Shown here one piece after another: positions 26,498 to 36,426 of a stretch of DNA of 64,000 nucleotides (position 1 is the first letter of the stretch; each line of letters starts with the position of its first letter). The DNA lies in NCBI RefSeq assembly GCF_004342005.1, contig NZ_SMBX01000004.1, forward strand, positions 186,001 to 250,000, given 5' to 3'. The DNA comes from Paracandidimonas soli (GTDB taxonomy: Bacteria; Pseudomonadota; Gammaproteobacteria; Burkholderiales; Burkholderiaceae_B). The notes under the pieces were generated by a model. The model saw nothing but the letters and a program-made list of their open reading frames with translations, made no database searches and was not told the DNA's origin. Position numbers and translations under genes: made by a program.

Positions 26498-27457
26498 ATG
26501 GCAAACCTGAATCCTTCCCCGCCCATTCTTCCGTCCGCCATTACGCCCGAGCCTGTCTGGCGCTCGCGCAGGCAGTTGCTGGCCGCGGCCGGGCTTGCGG
26601 CAACGGGACTAGGCTGGAGCGGCGCATCGCGGGCGCAGTCCCAGCCGGACAAGCCCGCCCTGGCGGGCAAGCGCAATGCGGCCCTGAGCGTGTCCGAAGA
26701 CCTGACGCCCGAGCGCGATATCACGACCTACAACAATTTTTATGAATTCGGCCTGGACAAGGAGGATCCCTTCCTGTTCTCCGGACCCATGAAGACGGAG
26801 CCCTGGACCATCGAGGTCGAGGGAGAGGTGGCCAGGCCCAAGGTGTTCGGCCTGGACGAACTGCTGAAACTGGCGCCCATGGAAGAGCGCATCTATCGCC
26901 TGCGCTGCGTCGAGGCCTGGTCCATGGTGATCCCCTGGATGGGATATTCGCTCTCGGCGCTGTTGCGCAAGGTGGAGCCCACGGGCAATGCCAAGTACGT
27001 GGAATTCGTCACGGACATGCAGCCCGAAGCCATGCCCGGGCTGCGCAGCCGCATCCTGCGCTGGCCGTACCGGGAGTCGCTGCGCATGGACGAGGCCATG
27101 CATCCGCTGACCATGCTGGTCTATGGCCTGTACGGCAAGCAACTGCCCAATCAGAACGGGGCGCCCGTGCGGCTGGCAGTGCCCTGGAAATACGGCTTCA
27201 AGTCGGCCAAGTCCATTGTGCGCATCCGTGTCGTGGAGCATTTGCCGATGTCGAGCTGGATGGAAGTGGCGCCGCACGAGTACGGGTTCTACGCCAATGT
27301 GAACCCCGACGTGCCGCATCCGCGCTGGAGCCAGGCCATGGAGCGCCGCATCGGCGGCTCCGTGTTCGCTCCCAGGGTGCGGACGCAATTGTTCAATGGC
27401 TATGCGGACCAGGTGGCTTCCCTGTATGCGGGGCTGGACCTGCGCCAGAATTATTGA
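26498..27457 (+). CDS. msrP: protein-methionine-sulfoxide reductase catalytic subunit MsrP
   Basis: Periplasmic molybdopterin enzyme of 319 aa (YedY family) that repairs oxidised methionines in envelope proteins. The Tat signal has the twin-arginine [11 protein letters not shown] (22-32) and ends near SRAQSQ. The molybdenum-ligating Cys is C137 in [10 protein letters not shown]. The C-terminal block [22 protein letters not shown] is family-typical. CCAGGAGG lies just ahead of the ATG. MsrQ, its membrane haem partner, follows directly. Confidence 0.95.
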   Translation: MANLNPSPPILPSAITPEPVWRSRRQLLAAAGLAATGLGWSGASRAQSQPDKPALAGKRNAALSVSEDLTPERDITTYNNFYEFGLDKEDPFLFSGPMKTEPWTIEVEGEVARPKVFGLDELLKLAPMEERIYRLRCVEAWSMVIPWMGYSLSALLRKVEPTGNAKYVEFVTDMQPEAMPGLRSRILRWPYRESLRMDEAMHPLTMLVYGLYGKQLPNQNGAPVRLAVPWKYGFKSAKSIVRIRVVEHLPMSSWMEVAPHEYGFYANVNPDVPHPRWSQAMERRIGGSVFAPRVRTQLFNGYADQVASLYAGLDLRQNY

Positions 27458-27482
27458 GCCGGGCGGCATGAAGGAAGCTGGA

Positions 27483-28121
27483 ATGGGGGGAGGGTCCAGA
27501 CGGGGAGCGCGTGCGGACACGAGCGGCCGGGCTGCCGGGCGCTACACCTTTTCCCTGCAATGGTGCCTGGTGTTCCTGGCGTGCCTGTTTCCGGCATGGC
27601 GCTGGGTGTGGCTGGGCTATGCCGGGCAACTGGGCGTCAATCCGCCCGAGTTCCTGATACGCTCGTCCGGCATCTGGAGCCTGGTCGCCCTGGGGGCGGT
27701 GCTGGCGGTATCTCCGATGCGGCGCTGGGCGGGCTGGACGGCCCCGCTGCGCTACAGGCGCATGCTGGGGCTGTTCGCCTTCTTCTATGCCACCCTGCAT
27801 GTGCTGGGCTGGGCGCTGTGGGAATGGGGTTTTGCCCTGGCGCCGATGTGGCAGGACATATTGCAGCGCACGTTCCTGCAGGTCGGCGCCTTGGCGTATG
27901 TGCCGCTGATCTGGATGGCGCTGACTTCCACCAGGGGCTGGCGCTTGCGCCTGGGGGCGTGGTGGCAGCGGCTGCACTACGCCATCTATCCGGTCGCGGC
28001 GCTTTCGCTCTGGCATTTTTGGCTGATGCGTTCCGGCAAGACGGACTACGCCGACGTCTGGTGGGCGATCGCGGCCGCGCTGGTCCTGGGGCTGGCCCGC
28101 TTGCGGCGCGGTGCGAAGTAG
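27483..28121 (+). CDS. msrQ: MsrQ, haem-binding membrane subunit of the MsrPQ system
   Basis: Inner-membrane b-type haem protein of the ferric-reductase-like family that passes electrons from the quinone pool to MsrP. About six transmembrane segments; candidate haem His residues are in FYATLHVLGW, QRLHYAIYPV and LSLWHFWLM. The ATG at 27483 is chosen because AAGGA lies seven bases upstream and the product (212 aa) equals the normal length; an ATG at 27468 is possible. The N-terminal 20 residues are Gly/Arg-rich. Confidence 0.92.
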   Translation: MGGGSRRGARADTSGRAAGRYTFSLQWCLVFLACLFPAWRWVWLGYAGQLGVNPPEFLIRSSGIWSLVALGAVLAVSPMRRWAGWTAPLRYRRMLGLFAFFYATLHVLGWALWEWGFALAPMWQDILQRTFLQVGALAYVPLIWMALTSTRGWRLRLGAWWQRLHYAIYPVAALSLWHFWLMRSGKTDYADVWWAIAAALVLGLARLRRGAK

Positions 28122-28130
28122 GGATCCGGA

Positions 28131-28874
28131 CTACGTCGCCAGGAACAGGAAGACCGTCGGTATCTTCGACAGGTCGGGGTGTGCGGCGTTCTTCCATTCC
28201 GCCACGCTCAGCGTGCGGATGAACTCATCGGGCGTGGTCAGGCCGCGCGCTATGCACAGGCGGGTCGTACCCTTGAGCGCCTGCAGCAGGGTCTGCAGCA
28301 TGGCCGTGTTGCGATAGGGCGTTTCGATGAATATCTGGGTCTGGTTGTGCTTGCGCGATTCGTTTTCCCAGGTGCGCAACTGCGCGGCCCTGGCGTTGGG
28401 CTCGACAGGCGCATAGCCGTGGAATGCAAAGCGCTGTCCGTCCAGGCCGCTTGCCATCAGGCCCAGCAGGATGGAAGAGGGGCCCGTCCATGGGCGAACC
28501 GGCAGGCCCAGCGCATGCGCGACGGATACGACTTTTGCACCGGGATCGGCCACCGCAGGGCAGCCCGCCTCCGAGACCAGGCCTATGTCCGCGCCCTGGC
28601 GCAAGGGTTGCAGCCATTCCCGGATTTCCCGGGCATCGGTCCTGGCGTCGAGCGTGTGTATGGTGATCTCGCGCAGCGGCGTCGCGGCCTGGATGGACTT
28701 CAGGAATGCGCGGGCGGTCTTGGCGTTTTCCGCGATGTAGATCGTGAGCCCGGCAGCCAGCCGGCGCACGTCTTCGGGCAGCCAAAGGCTGGAGGGCGCT
28801 TCGCCCAGGGAGACGGGGATCAGGTGCAGGGAGCCGGAGGATCCGGCGGGTTTGGCTTGTGTCTGGTCGTTCAT
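28131..28874 (-). CDS. SAM-dependent methyltransferase, tetrapyrrole-methylase fold (RsmI-like)
   Basis: Protein of 247 aa with the SAM/corrin methylase fold. The GLVSEAGCPAVADPGAKVV segment and the PWTGPSSILLGLMASGLDGQRFAFHGY segment match the RsmI/YraL group, which 2'-O-methylates C1402 of 16S rRNA. It is shorter at the C-terminus than E. coli RsmI (286 aa) and belongs to a paralogous branch, so the target may differ. The ATG at 28874 has only a weak ribosome binding site. It lies downstream of yceF on the same strand, about 70 bases away. Confidence 0.82.
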   Translation of the reverse strand: MNDQTQAKPAGSSGSLHLIPVSLGEAPSSLWLPEDVRRLAAGLTIYIAENAKTARAFLKSIQAATPLREITIHTLDARTDAREIREWLQPLRQGADIGLVSEAGCPAVADPGAKVVSVAHALGLPVRPWTGPSSILLGLMASGLDGQRFAFHGYAPVEPNARAAQLRTWENESRKHNQTQIFIETPYRNTAMLQTLLQALKGTTRLCIARGLTTPDEFIRTLSVAEWKNAAHPDLSKIPTVFLFLAT

Positions 28875-28945
28875 GTCAGGTTTTGTGAGTATCGATACAT
28901 CCGGGAGAGCCGGGGCGCATAGGCGGATGAGGCGTCGCCGCTTCC

Positions 28946-29542
28946 TCAGCCTTCCGCCGGCACGCTGCCCGGAATCAGCGGGTCGATGCCGAACTGGCGC
29001 AGCATCTGCGACAAGGCGATGAGAGGCAGGCCGATGATGGCGGTGGGGTCGTCGGACTGCATGCTGTCCATCAGGGTGATGCCCAGGCTTTCCGCCTTGG
29101 CGCTGCCCGCCGTGTCGTAGGGCTGCTCCAGGCGCAGGTAGGTTTCGATCGCTTCTTCCGACAACTGGCGGAAGCGGCAGAATGTCACCACGTCGCGTGT
29201 TTCCTGGCGCCGTCCATCGGTGACGCACAGCGCACTGTGGAATTCGACAGTCTGGCCGCTGAACGACAGCAACTGCTCGCGCGCCTTCTCGAAGCCGCCC
29301 GGCTTGCCGATCTTGCGGCCCTGGAACGTGGCGACCTGGTCGGAGCCGATCACGACGGCGCCCGGATTCCGTTCGGCGACCGTCAGCGCCTTGGCGACGG
29401 ACAGTCTCAGCGCCATGGCGGCGGGAGTTTCGCCTTCGCGCGGGGATTCGTCCACGTCGGGGGATATGGTACGGAACGGCAGGCGCAGGCGCGCGAGCAT
29501 GGCTTTGCGGTAGGGGGAGCCGGAGGCGAGAATCAGGGACAT
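28946..29542 (-). CDS. yceF: Maf family nucleotide pyrophosphatase, YceF type
   Basis: House-cleaning nucleotide pyrophosphatase of 198 aa; the YceF subgroup hydrolyses 7-methyl-GTP in E. coli. It opens LILASGSPYRKAML, followed by DVDESPREGE and IGSDQVATFQGRKIGKP, and ends with the family pattern DPTAIIGLPLIALSQMLR. The ATG at 29542 matches E. coli YceF; 25 extra upstream codons are open but lack similarity. It diverges from yceD, the same arrangement as in enterobacteria. Confidence 0.92.
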   Translation of the reverse strand: MSLILASGSPYRKAMLARLRLPFRTISPDVDESPREGETPAAMALRLSVAKALTVAERNPGAVVIGSDQVATFQGRKIGKPGGFEKAREQLLSFSGQTVEFHSALCVTDGRRQETRDVVTFCRFRQLSEEAIETYLRLEQPYDTAGSAKAESLGITLMDSMQSDDPTAIIGLPLIALSQMLRQFGIDPLIPGSVPAEG

Positions 29543-29640
29543 GGCGGGCGCCCGCTGCGGGGCAAGTGGAACAAAAGCGGTATTATCGACGATAGTGGTG
29601 CGCGAAGGCCACGCCATGTCGGTTTTGTCGCAGTCTTTAT

Positions 29641-29670
29641 TTGACTGATGAGGGTCGAGTGGTACATAAT
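29641..29670 (+). promoter_or_regulatory. predicted sigma-70 promoter of yceD-rpmF-plsX-fab
   Basis: TTGACT (29641-29646), 18-base spacer and CATAAT (29665-29670) in the yceF/yceD gap, about 70 bases ahead of the yceD start. Confidence 0.55.
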
Positions 29671-29739
29671 CGAATGTTTTCTTCTGTCTGTGATTTCACC
29701 TATGGGTGCGGCGCAGCCAGACGGCAGGTGGACAGAATC

Positions 29740-30261
29740 ATGCATATCGATACATTCGCGCTTGCGCGCTCCGGCGAAGATCGCCAGGGGGATGTCTCGC
29801 TGTCCGGATTCGAACGCCTGCTCGACGGATTGCCCGGGCAGCCGGAAGGCAGTCGTGTCGCATGGAAGGTTTCCGGCGAAAGCGATGCCGGCGGGCGCAT
29901 GTTCATGCGCCTGCAAGTGCAGGCGGTCGTCATGCTGGAGTGCCAGCGCTGCATGGAGCCGATGCTTCATCCGGTGCAGGTTGATACGAGACTGGAGATC
30001 GTGCCGTCCGAGTCCGCCCTGGCGGACGAAAGCGACGCCGATGCCATGGCGGACGACGATGCTCCCGACCAGATTGTCGGGTCGCATCGGTTCGACATTC
30101 TGGAACTTGTCGAGGACGAGCTCATCATGGCCGTCCCCTACGCTCCAAGGCACGACGTCTGCATCGCATTGCCGGGTCAGGATGACGGCGATGCGCCGGA
30201 CGACACGCAAAACGCCAGGCCTTCGCCGTTCGCGGCGCTGGCCGGGTTGAAGAAAATTTGA
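29740..30261 (+). CDS. yceD: YceD family protein (DUF177)
   Basis: Protein of 173 aa found upstream of rpmF in most bacteria; plants use the homologue in 23S rRNA accumulation, while the bacterial role is not settled. The characteristic two-Cys segment [13 protein letters not shown] is at about 64-76, and the acidic middle ([19 protein letters not shown]) is family-typical. The ATG at 29740 is chosen; the frame is open 99 bases further but covers the promoter. rpmF follows after 62 bases. Confidence 0.88.
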   Translation: MHIDTFALARSGEDRQGDVSLSGFERLLDGLPGQPEGSRVAWKVSGESDAGGRMFMRLQVQAVVMLECQRCMEPMLHPVQVDTRLEIVPSESALADESDADAMADDDAPDQIVGSHRFDILELVEDELIMAVPYAPRHDVCIALPGQDDGDAPDDTQNARPSPFAALAGLKKI

Positions 30262-30323
30262 TTTCAAGCAACTTAATTCGCAGGGCCGCGCTTACAATAG
30301 CGCCTTGCATTCAGGAGTCCATC

Positions 30324-30506
30324 ATGGCCGTTCAGCAAAACAAGAAAAGCCCGTCGCGTCGCGGCATGCACCGTTCGCACGATGCCATCTCGGCGCCGGC
30401 AACCGCAATCGAGCCGACGACCGGCGAACTGCACCTGCGTCACCACATCAGCCCCAACGGCATCTACCGCGGCCGCAAGGTTCTGAAGACCAAGAACGAC
30501 GAGTAA
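30324..30506 (+). CDS. rpmF: 50S ribosomal protein L32
   Basis: Ribosomal protein of 60 aa, beginning [20 protein letters not shown] and ending in a basic KVLKTKNDE tail; the YRGRKV motif is present. The Cys pairs of zinc-binding L32 variants are absent, as in other betaproteobacteria. CAGGAG precedes the ATG. It heads the lipid-synthesis run, and plsX starts 56 bases later. Confidence 0.97.
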   Translation: MAVQQNKKSPSRRGMHRSHDAISAPATAIEPTTGELHLRHHISPNGIYRGRKVLKTKNDE

Positions 30507-30562
30507 TATCCATCCCGCCCGGCAACGGGCGCCGATGCGCTACCACACATAACACGTCACAC

Positions 30563-31630
30563 ATGCCACACAATCCAATTTGCATCGCCATCGATTGCAT
30601 GGGTGGCGATGCCGGCTTGCCGGTGACGGTGCCTGCCGCGCTGCAGTTTGCCAGGCGCAATCCAGATACAAAACTCCTGCTGGTAGGCGACTCCACCGCG
30701 ATTCGGGCGGCCCTGAAGGACCAGGGCGGCCTGGGCCGCGACTGGTACGAGATCATTCATGCCTCCGAGGTCGTCGCCATGGACGACCCGGTCGAAGTCG
30801 CCCTGCGTCGCAAGAAAGACTCATCCATGCGCGTAGCCGTCCAGTCCGTCAAGGACGGACGAGCGCAGGCCTTCGTGTCCGCCGGCAATACCGGCGCGCT
30901 CATGGCCATTTCGCGCTACGTGCTCAAGACGCTGGATGGCATCGACCGCCCGGCGATCGCCACCGTCATCCCCAACCAGAAGGGCGGCGGCACCACCGTG
31001 CTCGACCTGGGCGCCAATGTGGACTGCACCGCCGAACACCTGCTGCAATTCGCCATCATGGGAACGGCGCTGGTGTCTGCCGTCGAGCAGCGCAACCGGC
31101 CGTCGGTCGGCCTGCTCAATATCGGCGAAGAGGTCATCAAGGGCAACGAGGTGGTCAAGCGCGCGGCCGAGCTGCTGCGCAGCAGCGGCCTCAATTTCCA
31201 CGGCAATGTCGAGGGCGACGATATCTGCAAGGGTACCGTCGACGTCGTGGTCTGCGACGGATTCGTGGGCAATGTCGTGCTGAAGTCCATCGAGGGCCTG
31301 GCGCGCATGGTGTCCAGCATGATGCGCGAAGAGTTCCAGCGTTCGGCTCTGTCGAAGCTGGCCGGGCTCGTCGCCATGCCCGTCCTGCGCCGCTTCCGTG
31401 GCAGGGTGGATAATCGGCGCTACAATGGCGCGGCCCTGTTGGGCCTGCGCGGCATCGTCATCAAGAGCCACGGCTCCGCCGATGCCTATGCGTTCGGCTG
31501 CGCCCTGCAGCGCGCGCACGAAGCCGTGCAGAACGGCCTGCTCGACGACACCGCCCGTACGGTGGACAGCCTGCGGCAATACATGCAGGCGGCCAAGGAA
31601 CAGCAGGACTCCCCTCAACCAGCGGTATAA
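30563..31630 (+). CDS. plsX: phosphate acyltransferase PlsX
   Basis: Peripheral membrane enzyme of 355 aa making acyl-phosphate from acyl-ACP for phospholipid synthesis. The opening [20 protein letters not shown] and the segments [27 protein letters not shown] and [12 protein letters not shown] are diagnostic. No ribosome binding site is visible before the ATG at 30563, but family N-termini start here. fabH follows after 38 bases. Confidence 0.95.
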   Translation: MPHNPICIAIDCMGGDAGLPVTVPAALQFARRNPDTKLLLVGDSTAIRAALKDQGGLGRDWYEIIHASEVVAMDDPVEVALRRKKDSSMRVAVQSVKDGRAQAFVSAGNTGALMAISRYVLKTLDGIDRPAIATVIPNQKGGGTTVLDLGANVDCTAEHLLQFAIMGTALVSAVEQRNRPSVGLLNIGEEVIKGNEVVKRAAELLRSSGLNFHGNVEGDDICKGTVDVVVCDGFVGNVVLKSIEGLARMVSSMMREEFQRSALSKLAGLVAMPVLRRFRGRVDNRRYNGAALLGLRGIVIKSHGSADAYAFGCALQRAHEAVQNGLLDDTARTVDSLRQYMQAAKEQQDSPQPAV

Positions 31631-31668
31631 CAGTCCGCGCTCCAGACGCGGGCATCAGGAAGTCGATC

Positions 31669-32643
31669 ATGTCCCATGCCAGGATAATCGGTTCGGGCAG
31701 TTATCTGCCGCCTCGTATTGTTACCAATGACCAGTTGGCGGCCGATCTGGCGCAGCGCCAGATCGAAACCTCCGATGCCTGGATCACGGAGCGCACGGGC
31801 ATCCGGCAGCGGCACCTGGCCGACGACGGCGTGACCTCCAGCGAGCTTGCCGCCGAAGCGGGCCGCGCCGCGCTGGAAAACGCGGGCGTCGGCCCGCAGG
31901 ACATCGATCTCATCATCGTGGCCACCTCCACGCCGGACTTCATCTTCCCGAGCACGGCTTGCCTGGTGCAATCCAAACTGGGCATCAAGGGCGGCCCCGC
32001 ATTCGACGTGCAAGCGGTCTGCAGCGGATTCGTCTATGCGCTGACCACGGCCGAAGCGCTGATCCGCGCGGGGCGCGCACGCACGGCGCTGGTCATTGGC
32101 GCCGAAGTCTTTTCCCGCATCCTGGACTGGAACGATCGCAGCACCTGCGTGCTGTTCGGCGACGGAGCGGGCGCCGTGGTGCTGCAGGCCAGCGAAGAGC
32201 CGGGCATTGTGGGCGCCAAGCTCCATGCCGACGGCAGCTATGCCGGCATCCTGAACACGGCGGGCAGCGTATCGCATGGCTGCGTGGTCGGCGACCCGTT
32301 CCTGCGCATGGACGGCCAGGCCGTATTCAAGCTGGCCGTGACGGCGCTCACCAAATCGGCCGCCGAAGTCTGCGCGCAGGCCGGCGTGCCTGTCGAATCC
32401 ATCGACTGGCTGGTGCCTCACCAGGCCAATGTCCGCATTCTAAGCGCCATCAGCCGCCGTCTCGGCGTGCCCGACGAGAAAGTCATCGTCACGCTGGACA
32501 AGCATGCCAATACGTCGGCCGCCAGCGTGCCGCTGGCGTTCGATGCCGCGCGCCGAGACGGGCGCATCAAGGCCGGCGACCTAGTCCTGATGCAGGGCGT
32601 GGGCGGCGGCTTCACCTGGGGCAGCGTGCTCGTCCGCATGTAG
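31669..32643 (+). CDS. fabH: beta-ketoacyl-ACP synthase III
   Basis: Condenses acetyl-CoA with malonyl-ACP to start fatty-acid synthesis; 324 aa. The catalytic triad is C118 (QAVCSGF), H251 (VPHQAN) and N281 (KHANTSAAS). The C-terminal [13 protein letters not shown] ending is typical. It lies in the plsX-fabH-fabD-fabG-acpP-fabF order. Confidence 0.97.
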   Translation: MSHARIIGSGSYLPPRIVTNDQLAADLAQRQIETSDAWITERTGIRQRHLADDGVTSSELAAEAGRAALENAGVGPQDIDLIIVATSTPDFIFPSTACLVQSKLGIKGGPAFDVQAVCSGFVYALTTAEALIRAGRARTALVIGAEVFSRILDWNDRSTCVLFGDGAGAVVLQASEEPGIVGAKLHADGSYAGILNTAGSVSHGCVVGDPFLRMDGQAVFKLAVTALTKSAAEVCAQAGVPVESIDWLVPHQANVRILSAISRRLGVPDEKVIVTLDKHANTSAASVPLAFDAARRDGRIKAGDLVLMQGVGGGFTWGSVLVRM

Positions 32644-32793
32644 GCAGAGCCGGCCGTGGCGCGGGCGCTGCCGGGGTTTTCCCTTGTCCCGGCATGACGG
32701 CGGTCCGGCCCGGTTATCATCTGAATTCCTCCGGGCATGGCGGCGCCGGTGCCCGTATCCCTCTGAATCCTCTGAATCAACCGAACTGACACA

Positions 32794-33726
32794 ATGAAAG
32801 TTGCCTTTGTATTTCCCGGCCAGGGTTCGCAATCCGTCGGCATGCTCGACGCATGGAGCGGAAATGCCGCCGTGGCGTCCACGCTGGCCGAAGCCTCCGA
32901 CGCACTGGGCCAGGACCTGGCCGCGCTGATCTCGGGCGGCCCTGCCGAAGACCTGAACCTGACGACGAATACGCAGCCTGTCATGCTGGCGGCGGCGGTG
33001 GCGGTGTACCGCGCCTGGATCGATGCCGGCGGCAAGGAGCCGGCGTTGGTGGCGGGCCACAGCCTGGGCGAGTATTCCGCGCTGACGGCGGCAGGTTCGC
33101 TGGCGCTGGCCGATGCCGTGCGCATCGTGCGCGTGCGCGCCGATGCCATGCAGACAGCCGTTCCTGTCGGAACCGGCGGCATGGCTGCCGTCCTGGGCCT
33201 GGATGACGCCGCTGTGCTGTCCGTCTGCGAGCAGGCGGCGCAGGGCGAAGTGGTCGAGGCCGTCAACTTCAATGCTCCCGCGCAGGTCGTCATCGCGGGG
33301 CACAAATCCGCCGTCGAACGCGCCTGCGAACTGGCCAAGCAGGCTGGCGCCAAGCGCGCGCTGCCGCTGCCGGTATCCGCGCCGTTCCACTCCAGCCTGC
33401 TGCGGCCGGCCGCCGAGGTGTTGCAGCGGGCCCTGGCGGGTGTGACGCTGTCCAGTCCGTCCATCCCCCTGATCAACAACGTGGACGTCGCCAGCCCCTC
33501 GGATCCGGAAGGCATCCGCGACGCCCTCGTGCGCCAGGCATGGCGTCCGGTGCGCTGGGTCGAAGTCGTCCAGGCCATGAAGGCGCAGGGCGTGACGCAT
33601 GTGGTCGAGTGCGGCCCAGGCAAGGTCCTGACCGGCCTGACCAAGCGCATCGACGGTGATCTGACCGGGCTTGCGATCACGGACCCGGCCTCCATGCAGG
33701 CCGCTTTGGAAACACTACAGGGATGA
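32794..33726 (+). CDS. fabD: malonyl-CoA:ACP transacylase
   Basis: Transfers malonyl from CoA to ACP; 310 aa. The nucleophile is S90 in GHSLGEYSAL with H199 in SAPFHSSLL; FPGQGSQ at 7-13 and the TNTQPVML segment are diagnostic. It starts 150 bases after fabH, a gap without a gene. The stop overlaps the first possible fabG start (ATGA). Confidence 0.97.
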   Translation: MKVAFVFPGQGSQSVGMLDAWSGNAAVASTLAEASDALGQDLAALISGGPAEDLNLTTNTQPVMLAAAVAVYRAWIDAGGKEPALVAGHSLGEYSALTAAGSLALADAVRIVRVRADAMQTAVPVGTGGMAAVLGLDDAAVLSVCEQAAQGEVVEAVNFNAPAQVVIAGHKSAVERACELAKQAGAKRALPLPVSAPFHSSLLRPAAEVLQRALAGVTLSSPSIPLINNVDVASPSDPEGIRDALVRQAWRPVRWVEVVQAMKAQGVTHVVECGPGKVLTGLTKRIDGDLTGLAITDPASMQAALETLQG

Positions 33727-34475
33727 CAAGCATGCAAAAGACACTGGAAGGCAAGACCGCGCTGGTAACCGGCGCTACGCGCGGCATCGGCAAGGCCATT
33801 GCCCAGGAACTGGCGCAGCAGGGCGCGCGCGTCGTCGGCACGGCGACCAGCGAATCCGGGGCAGCCGGCATTTCCGAGGCCCTGGCTCCGCTTGGCGGCA
33901 AGGGCGTCGTGCTGAACGTCAATGACGCCGCAGCGGTCGAGGCCCTGGTGGCGCAACTGGCGGCGGAGGACGGCGGCCCCCATATCCTGGTGAACAATGC
34001 AGGCATCACTCGCGACGGCCTGTTCATGCGCATGAAGGACGAAGACTGGTCGGCCGTCATCGACACCAATCTGAATGCGGTATTCCGCCTGTCGCGCGCT
34101 GTGACCAAGCCCATGATGAAGGCTCGCTGGGGCCGCATCGTCCACATCACGTCCGTCATCGGCAGCAGCGGCAACGCGGGCCAGGCCAATTACGCGGCAT
34201 CCAAGGCGGGCGTGGCCGGCCTCGCCCGCGCCCTGGCCAAGGAGCTCGGCAGCCGCAACATTACGGTCAACTGCGTGGCCCCGGGCTTCATCGAAACCGA
34301 CATGACGCGCGTGCTCAGCGAAGACCAGACCTCGGCCATCCTGACTCAGGTGCCCCTGGGACGCCTTGGCAGGGCCGAAGACGTGGCGCATGCGGTCGGC
34401 TTCCTGGCTTCGCCGAATGCCGCTTATGTCACGGGCGTTACATTGCACGTCAATGGCGGCATGTATATGGAATGA
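33723..34475 (+). CDS. fabG: 3-oxoacyl-ACP reductase
   Basis: NADPH-dependent reductase of the elongation cycle; 250 aa from the ATG that overlaps the fabD stop, or 247 aa from an ATG at 33732. The cofactor motif is TGATRGIG, NNAG is at 91-94, and the active site is S144, Y157, K161 (NYAASKAG). The C-terminal SPNAAYVTGVTLHVNGGMYM is typical. Confidence 0.96.
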   Translation: MTSMQKTLEGKTALVTGATRGIGKAIAQELAQQGARVVGTATSESGAAGISEALAPLGGKGVVLNVNDAAAVEALVAQLAAEDGGPHILVNNAGITRDGLFMRMKDEDWSAVIDTNLNAVFRLSRAVTKPMMKARWGRIVHITSVIGSSGNAGQANYAASKAGVAGLARALAKELGSRNITVNCVAPGFIETDMTRVLSEDQTSAILTQVPLGRLGRAEDVAHAVGFLASPNAAYVTGVTLHVNGGMYME

Positions 34476-34603
34476 CGGGTCATAGTAAAATCCGTCTTGT
34501 GTAGTTGGCAGCATGGGTGGCGGATGTCCAGAAAAACCCTGACCTTCGCCTCTGTTTTGCCGTTTTTTTGTCGTGGCCAGCACCAATAATTTTTTCGTTT
34601 GGC

Positions 34604-34609
34604 TATAAT
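34604..34609 (+). promoter_or_regulatory. probable -10 box upstream of acpP
   Basis: A consensus TATAAT 33 bases before the acpP start in an A+T-rich stretch. No convincing -35 element at 16-18 bases. acpP is often given extra transcripts from such an internal promoter, which fits the 166-base gap after fabG. Confidence 0.45.
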
Positions 34610-34641
34610 TCGCGGGAATTTTTCCCTAATTGGAGATCTGC

Positions 34642-34878
34642 ATGGAAAGCATCGAACAGCGCGTCAAGAAGATCGTCGCTGAACAACTTGGCGTCAACGA
34701 AGCCGAGATCAAAAACGAATCTTCTTTTCTTGACGACCTCGGTGCCGATTCGCTCGACATGGTCGAGCTCGTGATGGCACTCGAAGACGAATTCGAAACT
34801 GAAATCCCGGATGAAGAAGCCGAGAAGATCACGACGGTGCAACAGGCTGTTGACTACATCGAATCGCACAAGCAGTAA
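34642..34878 (+). CDS. acpP: acyl carrier protein
   Basis: Acidic four-helix carrier of 78 aa, equal in length to E. coli AcpP. The phosphopantetheine site is S37 in [15 protein letters not shown]; the ending [15 protein letters not shown] is conserved. TGGAG precedes the ATG at 34642; an in-frame ATG four codons upstream overlaps that site and is rejected. fabF follows. Confidence 0.97.
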   Translation: MESIEQRVKKIVAEQLGVNEAEIKNESSFLDDLGADSLDMVELVMALEDEFETEIPDEEAEKITTVQQAVDYIESHKQ

Positions 34879-35035
34879 TCCGATTCTCGATGGCAGGCTC
34901 TGCCGTCATGAAGACAGAGCCGTGTTATCCGTACGGCATCCTGCCGGATGCCGTGTCATGCCAGATCATGAACTGGTTTGGGGGCGGCAGTGTGTTAATT
35001 CACTTCTTGCCGCCTTTTCATTTTAGGAGTCATCC

Positions 35036-36265
35036 GTGAAGCGACGCGTCGTCATTACCGGTCTCGGTATAGTCTCGCCGGTAGGCAACGATATCGATAG
35101 CGCCTGGAACAATATCGTCAATGGCCGTTCCGGCATCGGGCGCATTACGCGCTTTGATCCTTCCGCCTTGAATTCGCATATCGCGGGTGAAGTCAAAGAT
35201 TTCGATATCACGCAGTACATTTCCGGCAAGGAAGCCAAGCAGATGGATACTTTCATCCATTACGGCCTGGCTGCCGGCCTGCAGGCATGGCGCGATTCCG
35301 GCCTGGAGTCCACGGACGCCACGGCCGACCGCATGGGCACCATCATCGGTTCCGGCATCGGCGGCCTGCCCCGCATCGAGGAAATGCAGAAGGAATACCT
35401 CGAACGCGGCGCGCGCCGTATTTCCCCGTTCTTCGTTCCCGCATCGCTGATCAACCTGATTTCCGGCCAGTTGTCCATCCTGCTGAACCTGAAGGGCCCC
35501 AGCTATGCCGTGGTATCCGCCTGCACCACGGGCCTGCACTCCATCGGCGACGCGGCGCGCCTGATCGAATACGGCGATGCCGACGTCATGGTCGCCGGAG
35601 GCGCCGAGGGCACGGTATCTCCGCTGGGCGTGGGCGGCTTCGCCGCCATGCGCGCGCTGTCCACGCGCAACGACGATCCCGAAACCGCATCGCGTCCCTG
35701 GGACCGCGATCGCGACGGCTTCGTGCTGGGCGAAGGTGCAGGCGCCGTCGTACTGGAAGAATACGAGCACGCCCGCAAGCGCGGCGCGCGCATCTACGGC
35801 GAATTCGTCGGCTACGGCATGAGCTCCGATGCGCATCACATCACGACGCCGGACAGCGACGGCCCCCGCCGCGGCATGGTGCATGCCATGCGCAGCGCCG
35901 GCATCAATCCGGACCAGATCCAGTACGTCAACGCGCACGGCACGTCCACGCCGCTGGGCGACAAGAACGAAACCAACGCCCTGAAGCTGGCTCTGGGGGA
36001 TCACGCCTACAAGACGGTCGTCAATTCGACCAAGTCCATGACCGGCCACTTGCTGGGCGCGGCTGGCGGCATCGAGGCCGTGTTCACCACGCTGGCGGTA
36101 TATCACCAGGTGGCGCCTCCCACCATCAATATCTTCAATCAGGACCCCGAGTGCGACCTCGATTACAACGCCAACCAGGCGCGGGATCTGCAGATTGAAT
36201 ACGCCCTGTCCAACTCCTTCGGTTTCGGCGGAACCAACGGTTCCATGATCGTGAAGCGGGTGTAA
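35036..36265 (+). CDS. fabF: beta-ketoacyl-ACP synthase II
   Basis: Elongating condensing enzyme, 409 aa. The catalytic residues are C163 (VVSACTTGLHS), His in VNAHGTSTPLGD and His in KSMTGHLLGAAGG. It begins with GTG (MKRRVVITGLG) preceded by TTAGGAGT at ideal distance. It closes the fatty-acid run; the 161-base gap to rpoE contains no clear terminator. Confidence 0.97.
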   Translation: MKRRVVITGLGIVSPVGNDIDSAWNNIVNGRSGIGRITRFDPSALNSHIAGEVKDFDITQYISGKEAKQMDTFIHYGLAAGLQAWRDSGLESTDATADRMGTIIGSGIGGLPRIEEMQKEYLERGARRISPFFVPASLINLISGQLSILLNLKGPSYAVVSACTTGLHSIGDAARLIEYGDADVMVAGGAEGTVSPLGVGGFAAMRALSTRNDDPETASRPWDRDRDGFVLGEGAGAVVLEEYEHARKRGARIYGEFVGYGMSSDAHHITTPDSDGPRRGMVHAMRSAGINPDQIQYVNAHGTSTPLGDKNETNALKLALGDHAYKTVVNSTKSMTGHLLGAAGGIEAVFTTLAVYHQVAPPTINIFNQDPECDLDYNANQARDLQIEYALSNSFGFGGTNGSMIVKRV

Positions 36266-36426
36266 GCGGGAAGCCGCGTGAGGGAACTACCATCGTACCG
36301 CCGCCCGGCAGCCCTGGCGGAGATACGCTGCGATGATCCGGTTCCGGCCTGGGGGCGCATGCCCCGGCCGGGCGCCCGGGTCGGCATGATCGTTTCAGTG
36401 CGGCCAGCCTGCACGAAGGAATGCGC

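Noticed and set aside
29641-29739. Longer yceD reading frame starting at a TTG
   Set aside because: The stretch coincides with a good -35/-10 promoter and has no similarity to YceD N-termini.
36285-36320. GGAACTA before rpoE as a sigma-E -35 element
   Set aside because: No matching -10 element at the required spacing.
36330-36395. G+C-rich symmetric sequence between fabF and rpoE
   Set aside because: Pairing is imperfect and no T run follows, so I do not call a terminator.
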